Source: CAYJAD01 sp964372165
GTDB lineage: Bacteria; Desulfobacterota; Desulfovibrionia; Desulfovibrionales; Desulfovibrionaceae
Assembly (NCBI GenBank): GCA_964372165.1
Contig: CAYJPT010000049.1
Location: 1-15,399, forward strand
Length of the DNA stretch: 15,399 nt
Direction: 5' to 3'
Shown here: positions 7,058 through 13,239 of the stretch, piece after piece
Numbering within the stretch: the first letter of the stretch is position 1
Layout: the number at the start of each line of letters is the position of its first letter
The notes under the pieces: generated by a model
Database searches by the model: none
Seen by the model: the letters and a program-made list of their open reading frames with translations, nothing else
Told to the model about the DNA's origin: nothing
Program-made: the position numbers and the translations under genes

Positions 7058-7997
7058 TTTTGTACAAAATAATCGACCATTTAATTGGGTAAAAAAAGGA
7101 ATAATTCCTATCAAGGCGTATGAGAATTATACTCACAAATCCCTTCCAACTACTATTCACTACAGGGATAATATCTTTGTATTAGCTTTTGTGCAAAGAA
7201 ATGAAATGGGAAAATCGCATACGTTTCTTACCAAGATAGCAGTGGAGAATGAAAGTATAAAAATTTTAGAAGAACCTAAAAAAGCTTTATGTCCTGGCAA
7301 AATTGGTAGCTTTGACATGGATGGAGCTATTTCCTGCTGTTTTATTACACATCAAGGCAAGACCTATTTATATTATTGCGGTTGGCAAAACCTTTTAGGT
7401 GGGCTTTGGTCATGTAACACAGGGCGTGCCATATTGGATTTTGATAGTTTAAGTCTTCAACGTGAATTTGATGGGCCTGTTGTCTCAGCCAACCCCATGA
7501 ACTCCACTTGTGCTACTGCTACTGTGTTTTATCATGTTGGGGACGTGATGCATACTTTATATAATTCTATTTTAGAGTGGACGGAGCAAGAAGGTGGTTC
7601 TTTACGGCCTCTATACGGTTTGCACCATGCCACTTCCATTGATGGTGTACGATGGAATTATTCTAAAGAATTATGCATTCCTTTTGCAGATGAATATGAA
7701 TATGCCTTTGGTCGTCCTTCTGTACTCTTTGAAGACGGGGTTTATTATCTGTGGTTTGCCTGTAGAGCCACAAAAAATACCTCAACCTATAGGATGGGAT
7801 TTGCACATTCTGTGGATGGAATTAATTGGGCACGTAATGATAAGATTTCTGGCATAGATGTATCTCTTAGCGGTTGGGACTCAGAGATGATTTGTTATCC
7901 TTGTGTATTTAAACATGAGAATAGGTACTATATGCTTTATAATGGAAATGATTATGGTAAAACTGGAATTGGTTTAGCCGTTTTAGAGGAAGACTAA
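7047..7997 (+). CDS. Glycosidase-like five-bladed beta-propeller protein (GH43/GH32/GH130-type fold)
   Basis: A 316-residue protein with repeating propeller-type blades: LPTTIHYRDNIFVLAF, GAISCCFITHQGKTYLYYCG, GRPSVLFEDGVYYLWFACRA and MICYPCVFKHENRYYMLYNG. Between them are SVDGINW-type turns, and it ends GIGLAVLEE. Alternating hydrophobic strands followed by Y-Y-L/M-W/Y aromatic triplets are characteristic of the GH43/32/130 propeller folds. No signal peptide is visible, so it should be cytoplasmic, which is unusual for a degradative glycosidase. It overlaps the upstream gene by 11 nt and the next start by 1 nt (TAATG), placing it firmly in the operon. Similar proteins occur in polysaccharide clusters without a known reaction. 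I could not assign the catalytic acids, so a non-hydrolytic or transferase role is open. Confidence 0.7.
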   Translation: MLHNFVQNNRPFNWVKKGIIPIKAYENYTHKSLPTTIHYRDNIFVLAFVQRNEMGKSHTFLTKIAVENESIKILEEPKKALCPGKIGSFDMDGAISCCFITHQGKTYLYYCGWQNLLGGLWSCNTGRAILDFDSLSLQREFDGPVVSANPMNSTCATATVFYHVGDVMHTLYNSILEWTEQEGGSLRPLYGLHHATSIDGVRWNYSKELCIPFADEYEYAFGRPSVLFEDGVYYLWFACRATKNTSTYRMGFAHSVDGINWARNDKISGIDVSLSGWDSEMICYPCVFKHENRYYMLYNGNDYGKTGIGLAVLEED

Positions 7998-8668
7998 TGC
8001 AAAAAATAATTTTAGCAGGCAATGCCGTTACAGCGGAAATTTTATATGCTTATCTTACACAAGACTCACGATATTCAGTATCAGCTTGTGTGGTTGATGA
8101 TGACTATATCGATTCTGCTACCATGAAAGAAGTTCCGTCTGTGGGTATATCCAATGTAGTTAAGGATTATCCCCCTACAGAATATAAAGTAATTATGGCT
8201 ATGGGCTATGATAATATTAACCGTGTGCGAGAAACTACATTTTTGAAGTTACAAGAACTTGGTTATATCATTGAAACTTACGTGCACCCTGATGCCAAAG
8301 TTTATACTACCAACCCCATTGGCATTGGATCAATCATCTTACCCTCTGCCGTTTTAGAGCCGCATACAACAATCGGACAAAATACTCTTATATGGTGCAA
8401 TGTTACAGTAGCCCATCATGCTACGGTTGGTGACCACTGTTGGCTTGCATCTGGTGCAGTTTTGTCTGGTAAGGCAGTTATTAGACGTAATTCCTTTATT
8501 GGGGTAAACGCAACCATTGTAAATGAAATTGAAATTGGCGAATATAATATAGTTGGAGCAAATGCTCTAATGACTAAGAACACCGCAGAAAAAGCCGTGC
8601 ACTTGGCTCGTTCTGGTGAGCCTTTCCGCTATTCAGCAGAAGAATATGTGAAATTTTTTGGAGTATAA
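7997..8668 (+). CDS. NeuD/PglD-like sugar O-/N-acyltransferase (left-handed beta-helix)
   Basis: The first ~85 residues resemble the Rossmann-like N-terminal domain of NeuD/PglD proteins (KIILAGNAVTAEILYAYL, then VIMAMGYDNINRVR). From about residue 95 hexapeptide repeats form a left-handed beta-helix: VHPDAKVY, IGIGSIILPSAVLEPHTTIGQNTLIWCNVTVAHHATVGDHCWLASGAVLSGKAVI. The HHATVGD segment carries the likely catalytic base (His140 or His141). PglD acetylates the 4-amino group of UDP-4-amino sugars and NeuD acetylates sialic acid, so acylation of the product of the aminotransferase at 2610 is a plausible job. The donor could be acetyl-CoA or the acyl-ACP encoded next. The 223-residue length is usual for the family. 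It is coupled to both neighbours by 1-2 nt junctions. Confidence 0.85.
   Translation: MQKIILAGNAVTAEILYAYLTQDSRYSVSACVVDDDYIDSATMKEVPSVGISNVVKDYPPTEYKVIMAMGYDNINRVRETTFLKLQELGYIIETYVHPDAKVYTTNPIGIGSIILPSAVLEPHTTIGQNTLIWCNVTVAHHATVGDHCWLASGAVLSGKAVIRRNSFIGVNATIVNEIEIGEYNIVGANALMTKNTAEKAVHLARSGEPFRYSAEEYVKFFGV
8660..8663 (+). promoter_or_regulatory. Ribosome binding site GGAG deciding a TTG start for the ACP gene
   Basis: GGAG lies 7 nt before TTG at 8671, inside the last codons of the upstream acyltransferase gene. The first in-frame ATG would remove the first helix of the ACP, so TTG is preferred. Confidence 0.75.
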
Positions 8669-8670
8669 AG

Positions 8671-8910
8671 TTGGATAAAAAATTAGCAGATATTTTGGCA
8701 GATGTTTTTGGCATGCGTGCAGCAGACATTAATCTTGAGCTTTCAAAGAAAGATGTGGGCACATGGGATTCCTTAAAGCAAATGGATTTGGTGGTAAGCC
8801 TTGAGCGTGAATATGATGTAAGTCTTGATATTATGGAAATTGTAGCCATGACTTCGGTGAAAATGATTATGGAAGTTCTTAAATCCAAAGGGATCAGTTT
8901 TGAAAATTAA
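8671..8910 (+). CDS. Acyl carrier protein
   Basis: A 79-residue acidic carrier protein. The phosphopantetheine attachment site is Ser34 in WDSLKQMDLVVSLE, a clear version of the DSL motif. It is flanked by an N-terminal helix (LADILADVFG) and a C-terminal helix (VKMIMEVLKSKG), which is the normal ACP length and layout. It diverges from housekeeping fatty-acid ACPs (WDSL rather than ADSLD), typical of specialised carriers beside dedicated ligases. The start is TTG with GGAG at 7 nt. Its last 11 nt overlap the SDR gene. The DltA-like adenylation enzyme at 10412 is the obvious loader, and the SDR and acyltransferases are candidates to act on the bound acyl group. It needs a phosphopantetheinyl transferase, which is not in this window. 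Confidence 0.9.
   Translation: MDKKLADILADVFGMRAADINLELSKKDVGTWDSLKQMDLVVSLEREYDVSLDIMEIVAMTSVKMIMEVLKSKGISFEN
8890..8893 (+). promoter_or_regulatory. Ribosome binding site GGGA deciding a TTG start for the SDR gene
   Basis: GGGA (in AAAGGGATCAG) lies 6 nt before TTG at 8900. The resulting N-terminus puts the first beta strand and the TGxxxGxG motif at the normal distance. Confidence 0.65.
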
Positions 8911-9640
8911 TGATGCAGTAACTGTGGTTACAGGTGGTTGTGGTGGACTTGGTCGTGCCATCGCAGACCATTTTTACTCTCTAGGTGCAAAAGTTATTGT
9001 GGCAGATTTTAACAGTGATGCCTTACAAAGCTTGCCGCCAGAATATGGTAAATATTGTGTGGACGTAACCTGTGAAAAGTCCGTAAAAAATGCAGTAGTT
9101 GACATTATTAAAGCTGAGCAACGCATTGATATATTAATAAATTGTGCAGGGCGCATTGAAAGTGCTCCCTTTGTAAATATTATGAATCCGCAAAAGCTTA
9201 TGCTTGATTATGCAAGCTTTCGAGATGGCCTTGCCATTAATCTTGACTCTGTTTTTTTAATGACCTCAGCCGTGGTTGAACACATGGTATTAAAGCGTAT
9301 TAAAGGAAATATCATTAATATCAGTTCAATTTCTGGGCAAGGCAATGAAGGACAAACATCTTATGCCGCCGCCAAGGCCGCAGTAAATGCCATGACTGTA
9401 ACTTGGGCTAAAGAACTTGGAAGGCTTGGTATTCGTGTAAACGCCATTGCCCCTGGTTTTATCAACACACCTTCAACTCATGCCTCATTATCCGAAGCAC
9501 AAATAAAGCATATTGTTAGCAATACTCCCTTGCGTCGCCTAGGTGAAGCAGAAGATATAGGCAAAGCCGTAGCCTCTTTGGTGGAAAATGACTTTATGAA
9601 TGGTGTAATTGTTAATGTTAATGGCGGTCTAACCATTTAA
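8900..9640 (+). CDS. Short-chain dehydrogenase/reductase, FabG-like
   Basis: A classical SDR of 246 residues: cofactor motif TGGCGGLG (11-18), acidic DF at 36-37 ending beta-2 (favouring NAD(H)), CVDVT (53-57), NCAG (81-84), catalytic Asn114, Ser142/143, Tyr155 and Lys159 in ISSISGQGNEGQTSYAAAKAA, then PGFINTP and a C-terminal VNVNGGLTI. It is closest in style to 3-oxoacyl-ACP reductases and related sugar or alcohol dehydrogenases. Sitting between an ACP and an adenylation enzyme, it could reduce an ACP-bound 3-oxoacyl group to a 3-hydroxyacyl group; oxidation or reduction of a sugar is the alternative. The TTG start overlaps the ACP gene by 11 nt. A 26-nt gap follows. Confidence 0.88.
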   Translation: MKINDAVTVVTGGCGGLGRAIADHFYSLGAKVIVADFNSDALQSLPPEYGKYCVDVTCEKSVKNAVVDIIKAEQRIDILINCAGRIESAPFVNIMNPQKLMLDYASFRDGLAINLDSVFLMTSAVVEHMVLKRIKGNIINISSISGQGNEGQTSYAAAKAAVNAMTVTWAKELGRLGIRVNAIAPGFINTPSTHASLSEAQIKHIVSNTPLRRLGEAEDIGKAVASLVENDFMNGVIVNVNGGLTI

Positions 9641-9666
9641 ATTTATAATAATGCTGATGAATATCC

Positions 9667-10410
9667 ATGAAGAAGATAAAAAAATTCTCTCCTAGTCTTT
9701 ATGAGTTTTATAAAAAGGATAATTATTTTTTTCCCCTCATAGGTGCTGTTTTGGAGGGTGTGCAAGATGGTAAAATTTTTGAATTTTCATTTGGCGATGC
9801 TCTTTATGTTGAGCACCATTTTGGTTTTGCCCAAATCATAGGAGAACTTTTACCACAGAGTAAAGAAGAATTTATAAGTTATCTACAACAAAAGTCTTTT
9901 AGTGTTCCGAAAGTTCGTTTATACCAAGCAAGTAAGGAAAATATCTATCAAAATTTTGATGAAAATACTCATTCAACACGTCAACGCTTTATGATTAAAG
10001 ACATACAGCCCCTTGCTAGTGGCTATGATATAAGACAAGTTTCTAATAATAATATAGATGAAATTGATGAAGTATTTAAAATAGTAGGTCTTTTTTGGAA
10101 CACTAAGGTTGATTTTATTAAACATTCCAAGGCACATATCTTGTACGTAAACTCAAAGCCTGTTTCCATTTGTTATGCGGCAGCACTTGCAAATCAATGT
10201 GCGGAAATTGATATCTTAACCCACGTAGATTATCGCAAAAAAGGCTATGCAAGCATTGCAGCCAAGGCTTTTATATTGTCTTGCTTGCAAAGAGGTATTA
10301 CCCCTTTATGGGATTGTTTTACTAATAATGTTGGCTCGATGGTTTTGTGCTCAGCCTTGGGTTTTATACCCAAAACTCCTCCATATAAATTTCTAACCAT
10401 AGCTAAATAG
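9667..10410 (+). CDS. GNAT-family acetyltransferase-like protein
   Basis: A 247-residue protein whose C-terminal half carries GNAT features: HILYVNSKPVSICYAAALANQCAEIDILTHVDYRKKGYASIAAKAFI. The R190-K-K-G-Y-A195 loop is the Q/RxxGxG/A pyrophosphate-binding signature after strand beta-4, and NNVGSMVLCSALGF is a typical C-terminal helix-strand. The N-terminal ~110 residues are not recognised; two-domain GNAT proteins with a degenerate first half are known. Members transfer acyl groups from CoA, and some from ACP or aminoacyl-tRNA, to amines. Placed between the SDR and the adenylation enzyme, it is a candidate transferase from ACP to the amino sugar. The ATG at 9667 has only a weak ribosome site. 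The next gene starts 1 nt after its stop. Confidence 0.75.
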   Translation: MKKIKKFSPSLYEFYKKDNYFFPLIGAVLEGVQDGKIFEFSFGDALYVEHHFGFAQIIGELLPQSKEEFISYLQQKSFSVPKVRLYQASKENIYQNFDENTHSTRQRFMIKDIQPLASGYDIRQVSNNNIDEIDEVFKIVGLFWNTKVDFIKHSKAHILYVNSKPVSICYAAALANQCAEIDILTHVDYRKKGYASIAAKAFILSCLQRGITPLWDCFTNNVGSMVLCSALGFIPKTPPYKFLTIAK

Positions 10411-10411
10411 T

Positions 10412-11953
10412 ATGTACGCACACAATCTTGGATTATACTTTACTAAAGTGGCTAACATTCATGCTCATGATGTTGCTCTTCGTTGTGAAAATAAAAATTA
10501 TACCTATGCAGAATTGCAAAATTTAGCCAGCCAATATGCACAGCTACTTGTGGAGAATAACTGCCAACAAGGTGATATCATTGCCATTGGGCATACCAAA
10601 TGCCCACAATCTTATGCTCTAATGCTGGCAGGGCTTATGCTTGGCATTGCCTATGTAAATATAGATGTAACATCGCCAGTGCCTCGCACCTTACGCATTT
10701 TAGAAACTAGCAAACCCAAGCTAATTTTCTATGATGATGAGGCAGATAATGCCATCATGCAAAATCTTGCAGACCTTTGTGCTTGCCCTCTTATAGCTTT
10801 ACATAATTTAAGTGAAATTTGTTTGAATGAACAAAGGCTACAAATATTAGATGACAGAATGCATAAGATAGATGGTGCAAGCATTGCCTATATTATGTTT
10901 ACATCTGGCTCTACTGGTAACCCTAAGGGTGTTGCTGTAACACATGAAAATTTAATTCATTTTATCGCATGGGGTAAGCAATGCTTTGAAATTAAATCAC
11001 AAGATATTTTTGCCCAAATAAGCCCCATGTATTTTGATAACTCTGTATTTGATTTTTATATAGCTCTTTTTTCAGGTGCATCCATTGTTCCCATTAGCCG
11101 CTCACTACTTACATCCCCCCTTGATTTGGTTAATTATATTGAACAAATGCAATGTACAATTTGGTTTTCTGTGCCATCTATGCTTATGTATTTAATGACA
11201 ATGAAAGTTCTTAGCCCAGAGCGTTTACCTAATATCCGTTCATTTTCTTTCGGGGGAGAGGGCTATCCTAAGATTGAGCTTAAAAAACTTTATGATACCT
11301 ATGCCAGCAGGGCAAGGATAGTGAATGTATATGGCCCAACTGAATGCACTTGTATTTGCAGTGCGTACGACCTTGGCTTGGCTGATTTTGAAGATATGGA
11401 AGGCTTGCCCACATTGGGGCAACTCAATCAAAATTTTGATTATCTCATCCTTGATGATGAGGGAAATCAAGATAACATTGGGGAGTTATGCTTAATAGGC
11501 CCTAACGTTGCCGCAGGCTATTATAATGATATAGAACGCACCAATGCATCGTTTGTAACCATATATTCTTCTGAGCGTTTTGGTAAGCGTATGTATAAAA
11601 CTGGTGACATAGTGCGTGAAGAAGCTGGAAAATTATACTTTGTGGGAAGAAAGGATAATCAAATAAAGCACATGGGGTATAGAATTGAACTAGAAGAAAT
11701 AGAACATGCTCTTATACGCATGGATAATATAAATCAAGCAGCTGTAAATTACGAGCGCACGCAAGCACTATATGGGCGAATTATTGCCTATGTAGCAAGT
11801 GACCTTGCTTTGGAAAGTGCTCATATTTTAGAACAGATGAAAATTCTTTTACCGTCCTATATGCTCCCCGCCAAGATACATGTTTTGCCAAGTCTCCCTA
11901 AGAATGCTAATGGCAAGGTGGATAAACAAGCATTGAAAAATATAAAATTTTAA
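10412..11953 (+). CDS. Stand-alone adenylation enzyme (DltA-like amino acid/acyl--carrier protein ligase)
   Basis: This is a complete adenylation (A) domain of 513 residues, close to DltA in length and layout. Core motifs: A3 FTSGSTGNPKGVAV (163-176), A4 MYFDNSVFDF (206-215), A5 NVYGPTE (305-311), A7 YKTGDIV (395-401), A8 GRKDNQIKHMGYRIELEEIE (412-431) and A10 NGKVDK (500-505, adenylation Lys502). Asp209 occupies the site that binds the alpha-amino group in amino-acid-activating enzymes, so the substrate is probably an amino acid. The enzyme forms an acyl-adenylate and loads it on a phosphopantetheine arm; the ACP at 8671 is the likely acceptor. No condensation or thioesterase domain is attached, arguing against ordinary peptide synthesis. 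No DltB/DltD is seen. It ends the + strand cluster, converging on the next gene with 3 nt between stops. Confidence 0.9.
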   Translation: MYAHNLGLYFTKVANIHAHDVALRCENKNYTYAELQNLASQYAQLLVENNCQQGDIIAIGHTKCPQSYALMLAGLMLGIAYVNIDVTSPVPRTLRILETSKPKLIFYDDEADNAIMQNLADLCACPLIALHNLSEICLNEQRLQILDDRMHKIDGASIAYIMFTSGSTGNPKGVAVTHENLIHFIAWGKQCFEIKSQDIFAQISPMYFDNSVFDFYIALFSGASIVPISRSLLTSPLDLVNYIEQMQCTIWFSVPSMLMYLMTMKVLSPERLPNIRSFSFGGEGYPKIELKKLYDTYASRARIVNVYGPTECTCICSAYDLGLADFEDMEGLPTLGQLNQNFDYLILDDEGNQDNIGELCLIGPNVAAGYYNDIERTNASFVTIYSSERFGKRMYKTGDIVREEAGKLYFVGRKDNQIKHMGYRIELEEIEHALIRMDNINQAAVNYERTQALYGRIIAYVASDLALESAHILEQMKILLPSYMLPAKIHVLPSLPKNANGKVDKQALKNIKF

Positions 11954-11956
11954 TAG

Positions 11957-12814
11957 CTACCTCTTCCTGCCCAACACAAACCTTGACCCACCCACAGGCA
12001 GGTTAATGCCTAATTTTATACAGAGAAGTTCAAGTTGCATAATTTTACGAAGGATTTTATTTTGCCAGGTGGATATGGTTAATCCACTTTCTTGAGTATT
12101 ACTTTTGCGAGTAAGCCACATTAATGGAAGAAGAAAAGATACAAAAGATGTACTTCTTATAATTTCAAAGCCAGCTCTTTCCATTTTACTTTGCATTTCG
12201 TTTTGGGTGTATCTTCTTATGTGACAAGCTTGTGCGTCTATATCACTCCACATCCACATATGCTGGGGCACAGCAATAAAAACAAAACCACTAGGCTTCA
12301 ATGAACGATAGATTTCTGCTAAAACCTTTTCATCTTCATCAATATGCTCCAAAACATCAAAAGCACCTATAACGTCAAATTCTTGTGCAAAAGGAATGCG
12401 CCTTGCGTCCATTTGTATTAGGGTAGCTGAGCCATGTAGGCGCTTTAAAGCTTCATTTAAGCCCTTAGTATATATTTCACTACCAGTTATGGCAATATCA
12501 GGAAATACTTTGCGAACGCCGCTGGACACGAAACCCGTTCCGCATCCAACTTCTAAAAAACTCTGTATATTTGAACAATACTTCTGTAAAAAATAAAGAA
12601 TAAGCTCATTGCGAGAGCAAAACCAAAAACTAGTGCTTTCGTGTTTGATTAGTTCTTGGAAGGCTTCAAGCGGAAAACCTTCATTTTGTGCTGACAGTTC
12701 TGGTGCATAAGATTTGAATCCGTTCAAATTCACAGTATTATGCATACATACAGGACAAGTACTACTCTTTTTATCATTCACCCATTCATGATAACACTTT
12801 AAGCATCTTTCCAC
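11957..12814 (-). CDS. Class I SAM-dependent methyltransferase with N-terminal zinc ribbon
   Basis: A 285-residue protein with an N-terminal C4-x2-C7 and C20-x2-C23 zinc-ribbon pair. The methyltransferase domain follows: motif I FLEVGCGTGFVSSGV (86-100), GSEIY (111-115), MDARRIPFAQEFDVIGAFDVLEHIDED (135-161), LKPSGFVFIAVPQ (172-184), then HIRRYTQNEM, typical of polysaccharide-associated methyltransferases. The C-terminal ~80 residues contain a hydrophobic stretch (VSFLLPLMWL) that may touch the membrane. The start is GTG at 12814, 1 nt after the transporter stop, preceded by GGGGA 8 nt upstream. It is the last gene of the minus-strand unit. No terminator is visible before it meets the converging adenylation gene. 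The substrate is unknown; a lipid-linked sugar is suggested by the neighbours. Confidence 0.85.
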   Translation of the reverse strand: MERCLKCYHEWVNDKKSSTCPVCMHNTVNLNGFKSYAPELSAQNEGFPLEAFQELIKHESTSFWFCSRNELILYFLQKYCSNIQSFLEVGCGTGFVSSGVRKVFPDIAITGSEIYTKGLNEALKRLHGSATLIQMDARRIPFAQEFDVIGAFDVLEHIDEDEKVLAEIYRSLKPSGFVFIAVPQHMWMWSDIDAQACHIRRYTQNEMQSKMERAGFEIIRSTSFVSFLLPLMWLTRKSNTQESGLTISTWQNKILRKIMQLELLCIKLGINLPVGGSRFVLGRKR

Positions 12815-12815
12815 T

Positions 12816-13199
12816 TTACTGTCCCCGTGAGATAATTATAATTCCAAGTATAATAAACAAACTACCTATAATTTTATACATATTAAGGGATTCACTCAAA
12901 AATAATGCTGAAAACCCGATAACTAAAACATAATTCAACGCCATCCAAGGGTAAGCATAATTGATTTCAAATTTAGTCATGACCATCATCCATGTGATTC
13001 CACCTAATAAAGTAGCAAAAAAACCTGAAATAACCCAAGGATTCAAAAATAAATGACCGATAAATAGCACTTTACCTTGTACTGTATCAGGCAAAGTACC
13101 CGCCATACTCACTTGCCAGCGCATTATAAGTTGACTGTAAACGCCTAAGAACAATGACAAGAAAATATACAAATGGTCTATAATTTTAGATGATATCAT
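12816..13199 (-). CDS. Small EamA/SMR-type membrane protein (ArnE/ArnF-like lipid-linked sugar flippase subunit)
   Basis: A 127-residue protein with four predicted membrane helices at about 8-27, 54-74, 80-100 and 106-124. It ends with the EamA-like block YAYPWMALNYVLVIGF...LFLSESLNMYKIIGSLFIILGIIIISRG, characteristic of the small multidrug-resistance superfamily and of ArnE/ArnF. The ~35-residue loop between the first two helices is longer than in true SMR exporters. Proteins of this type flip undecaprenyl-phosphate sugars across the inner membrane. The neighbouring GT-C-like protein and the GtrB-like enzyme on the other strand make that role likely. ArnE and ArnF act as a pair, whereas only one subunit is present here. 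It lies 40 nt after the GT-C-like gene and 1 nt before the methyltransferase. Confidence 0.8.
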   Translation of the reverse strand: MISSKIIDHLYIFLSLFLGVYSQLIMRWQVSMAGTLPDTVQGKVLFIGHLFLNPWVISGFFATLLGGITWMMVMTKFEINYAYPWMALNYVLVIGFSALFLSESLNMYKIIGSLFIILGIIIISRGQ

Positions 13200-13239
13200 A
13201 ATTTTTCTTTATATGTGAAATTAAAATTTATATGTTGTT

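Noticed and set aside
7594..7857. 87-codon + strand frame inside the beta-propeller gene
   Set aside because: Out-of-frame shadow of a well-supported gene, with no ribosome site or recognisable domain.
8574..8888. 104-codon minus-strand frame across the acyltransferase/ACP junction
   Set aside because: Antisense to two strongly supported genes; no family features.
8671..11953. Non-ribosomal peptide synthetase or complete Dlt teichoic acid system
   Set aside because: No condensation, thioesterase, DltB or DltD genes are present; the context is amino-sugar and lipid-linked sugar synthesis.
11965..12005. CCTGCC/GGCAGG inverted repeat near the convergent junction as a terminator
   Set aside because: A 6-bp stem with a loop over 20 nt, inside coding sequence and without a T-run.
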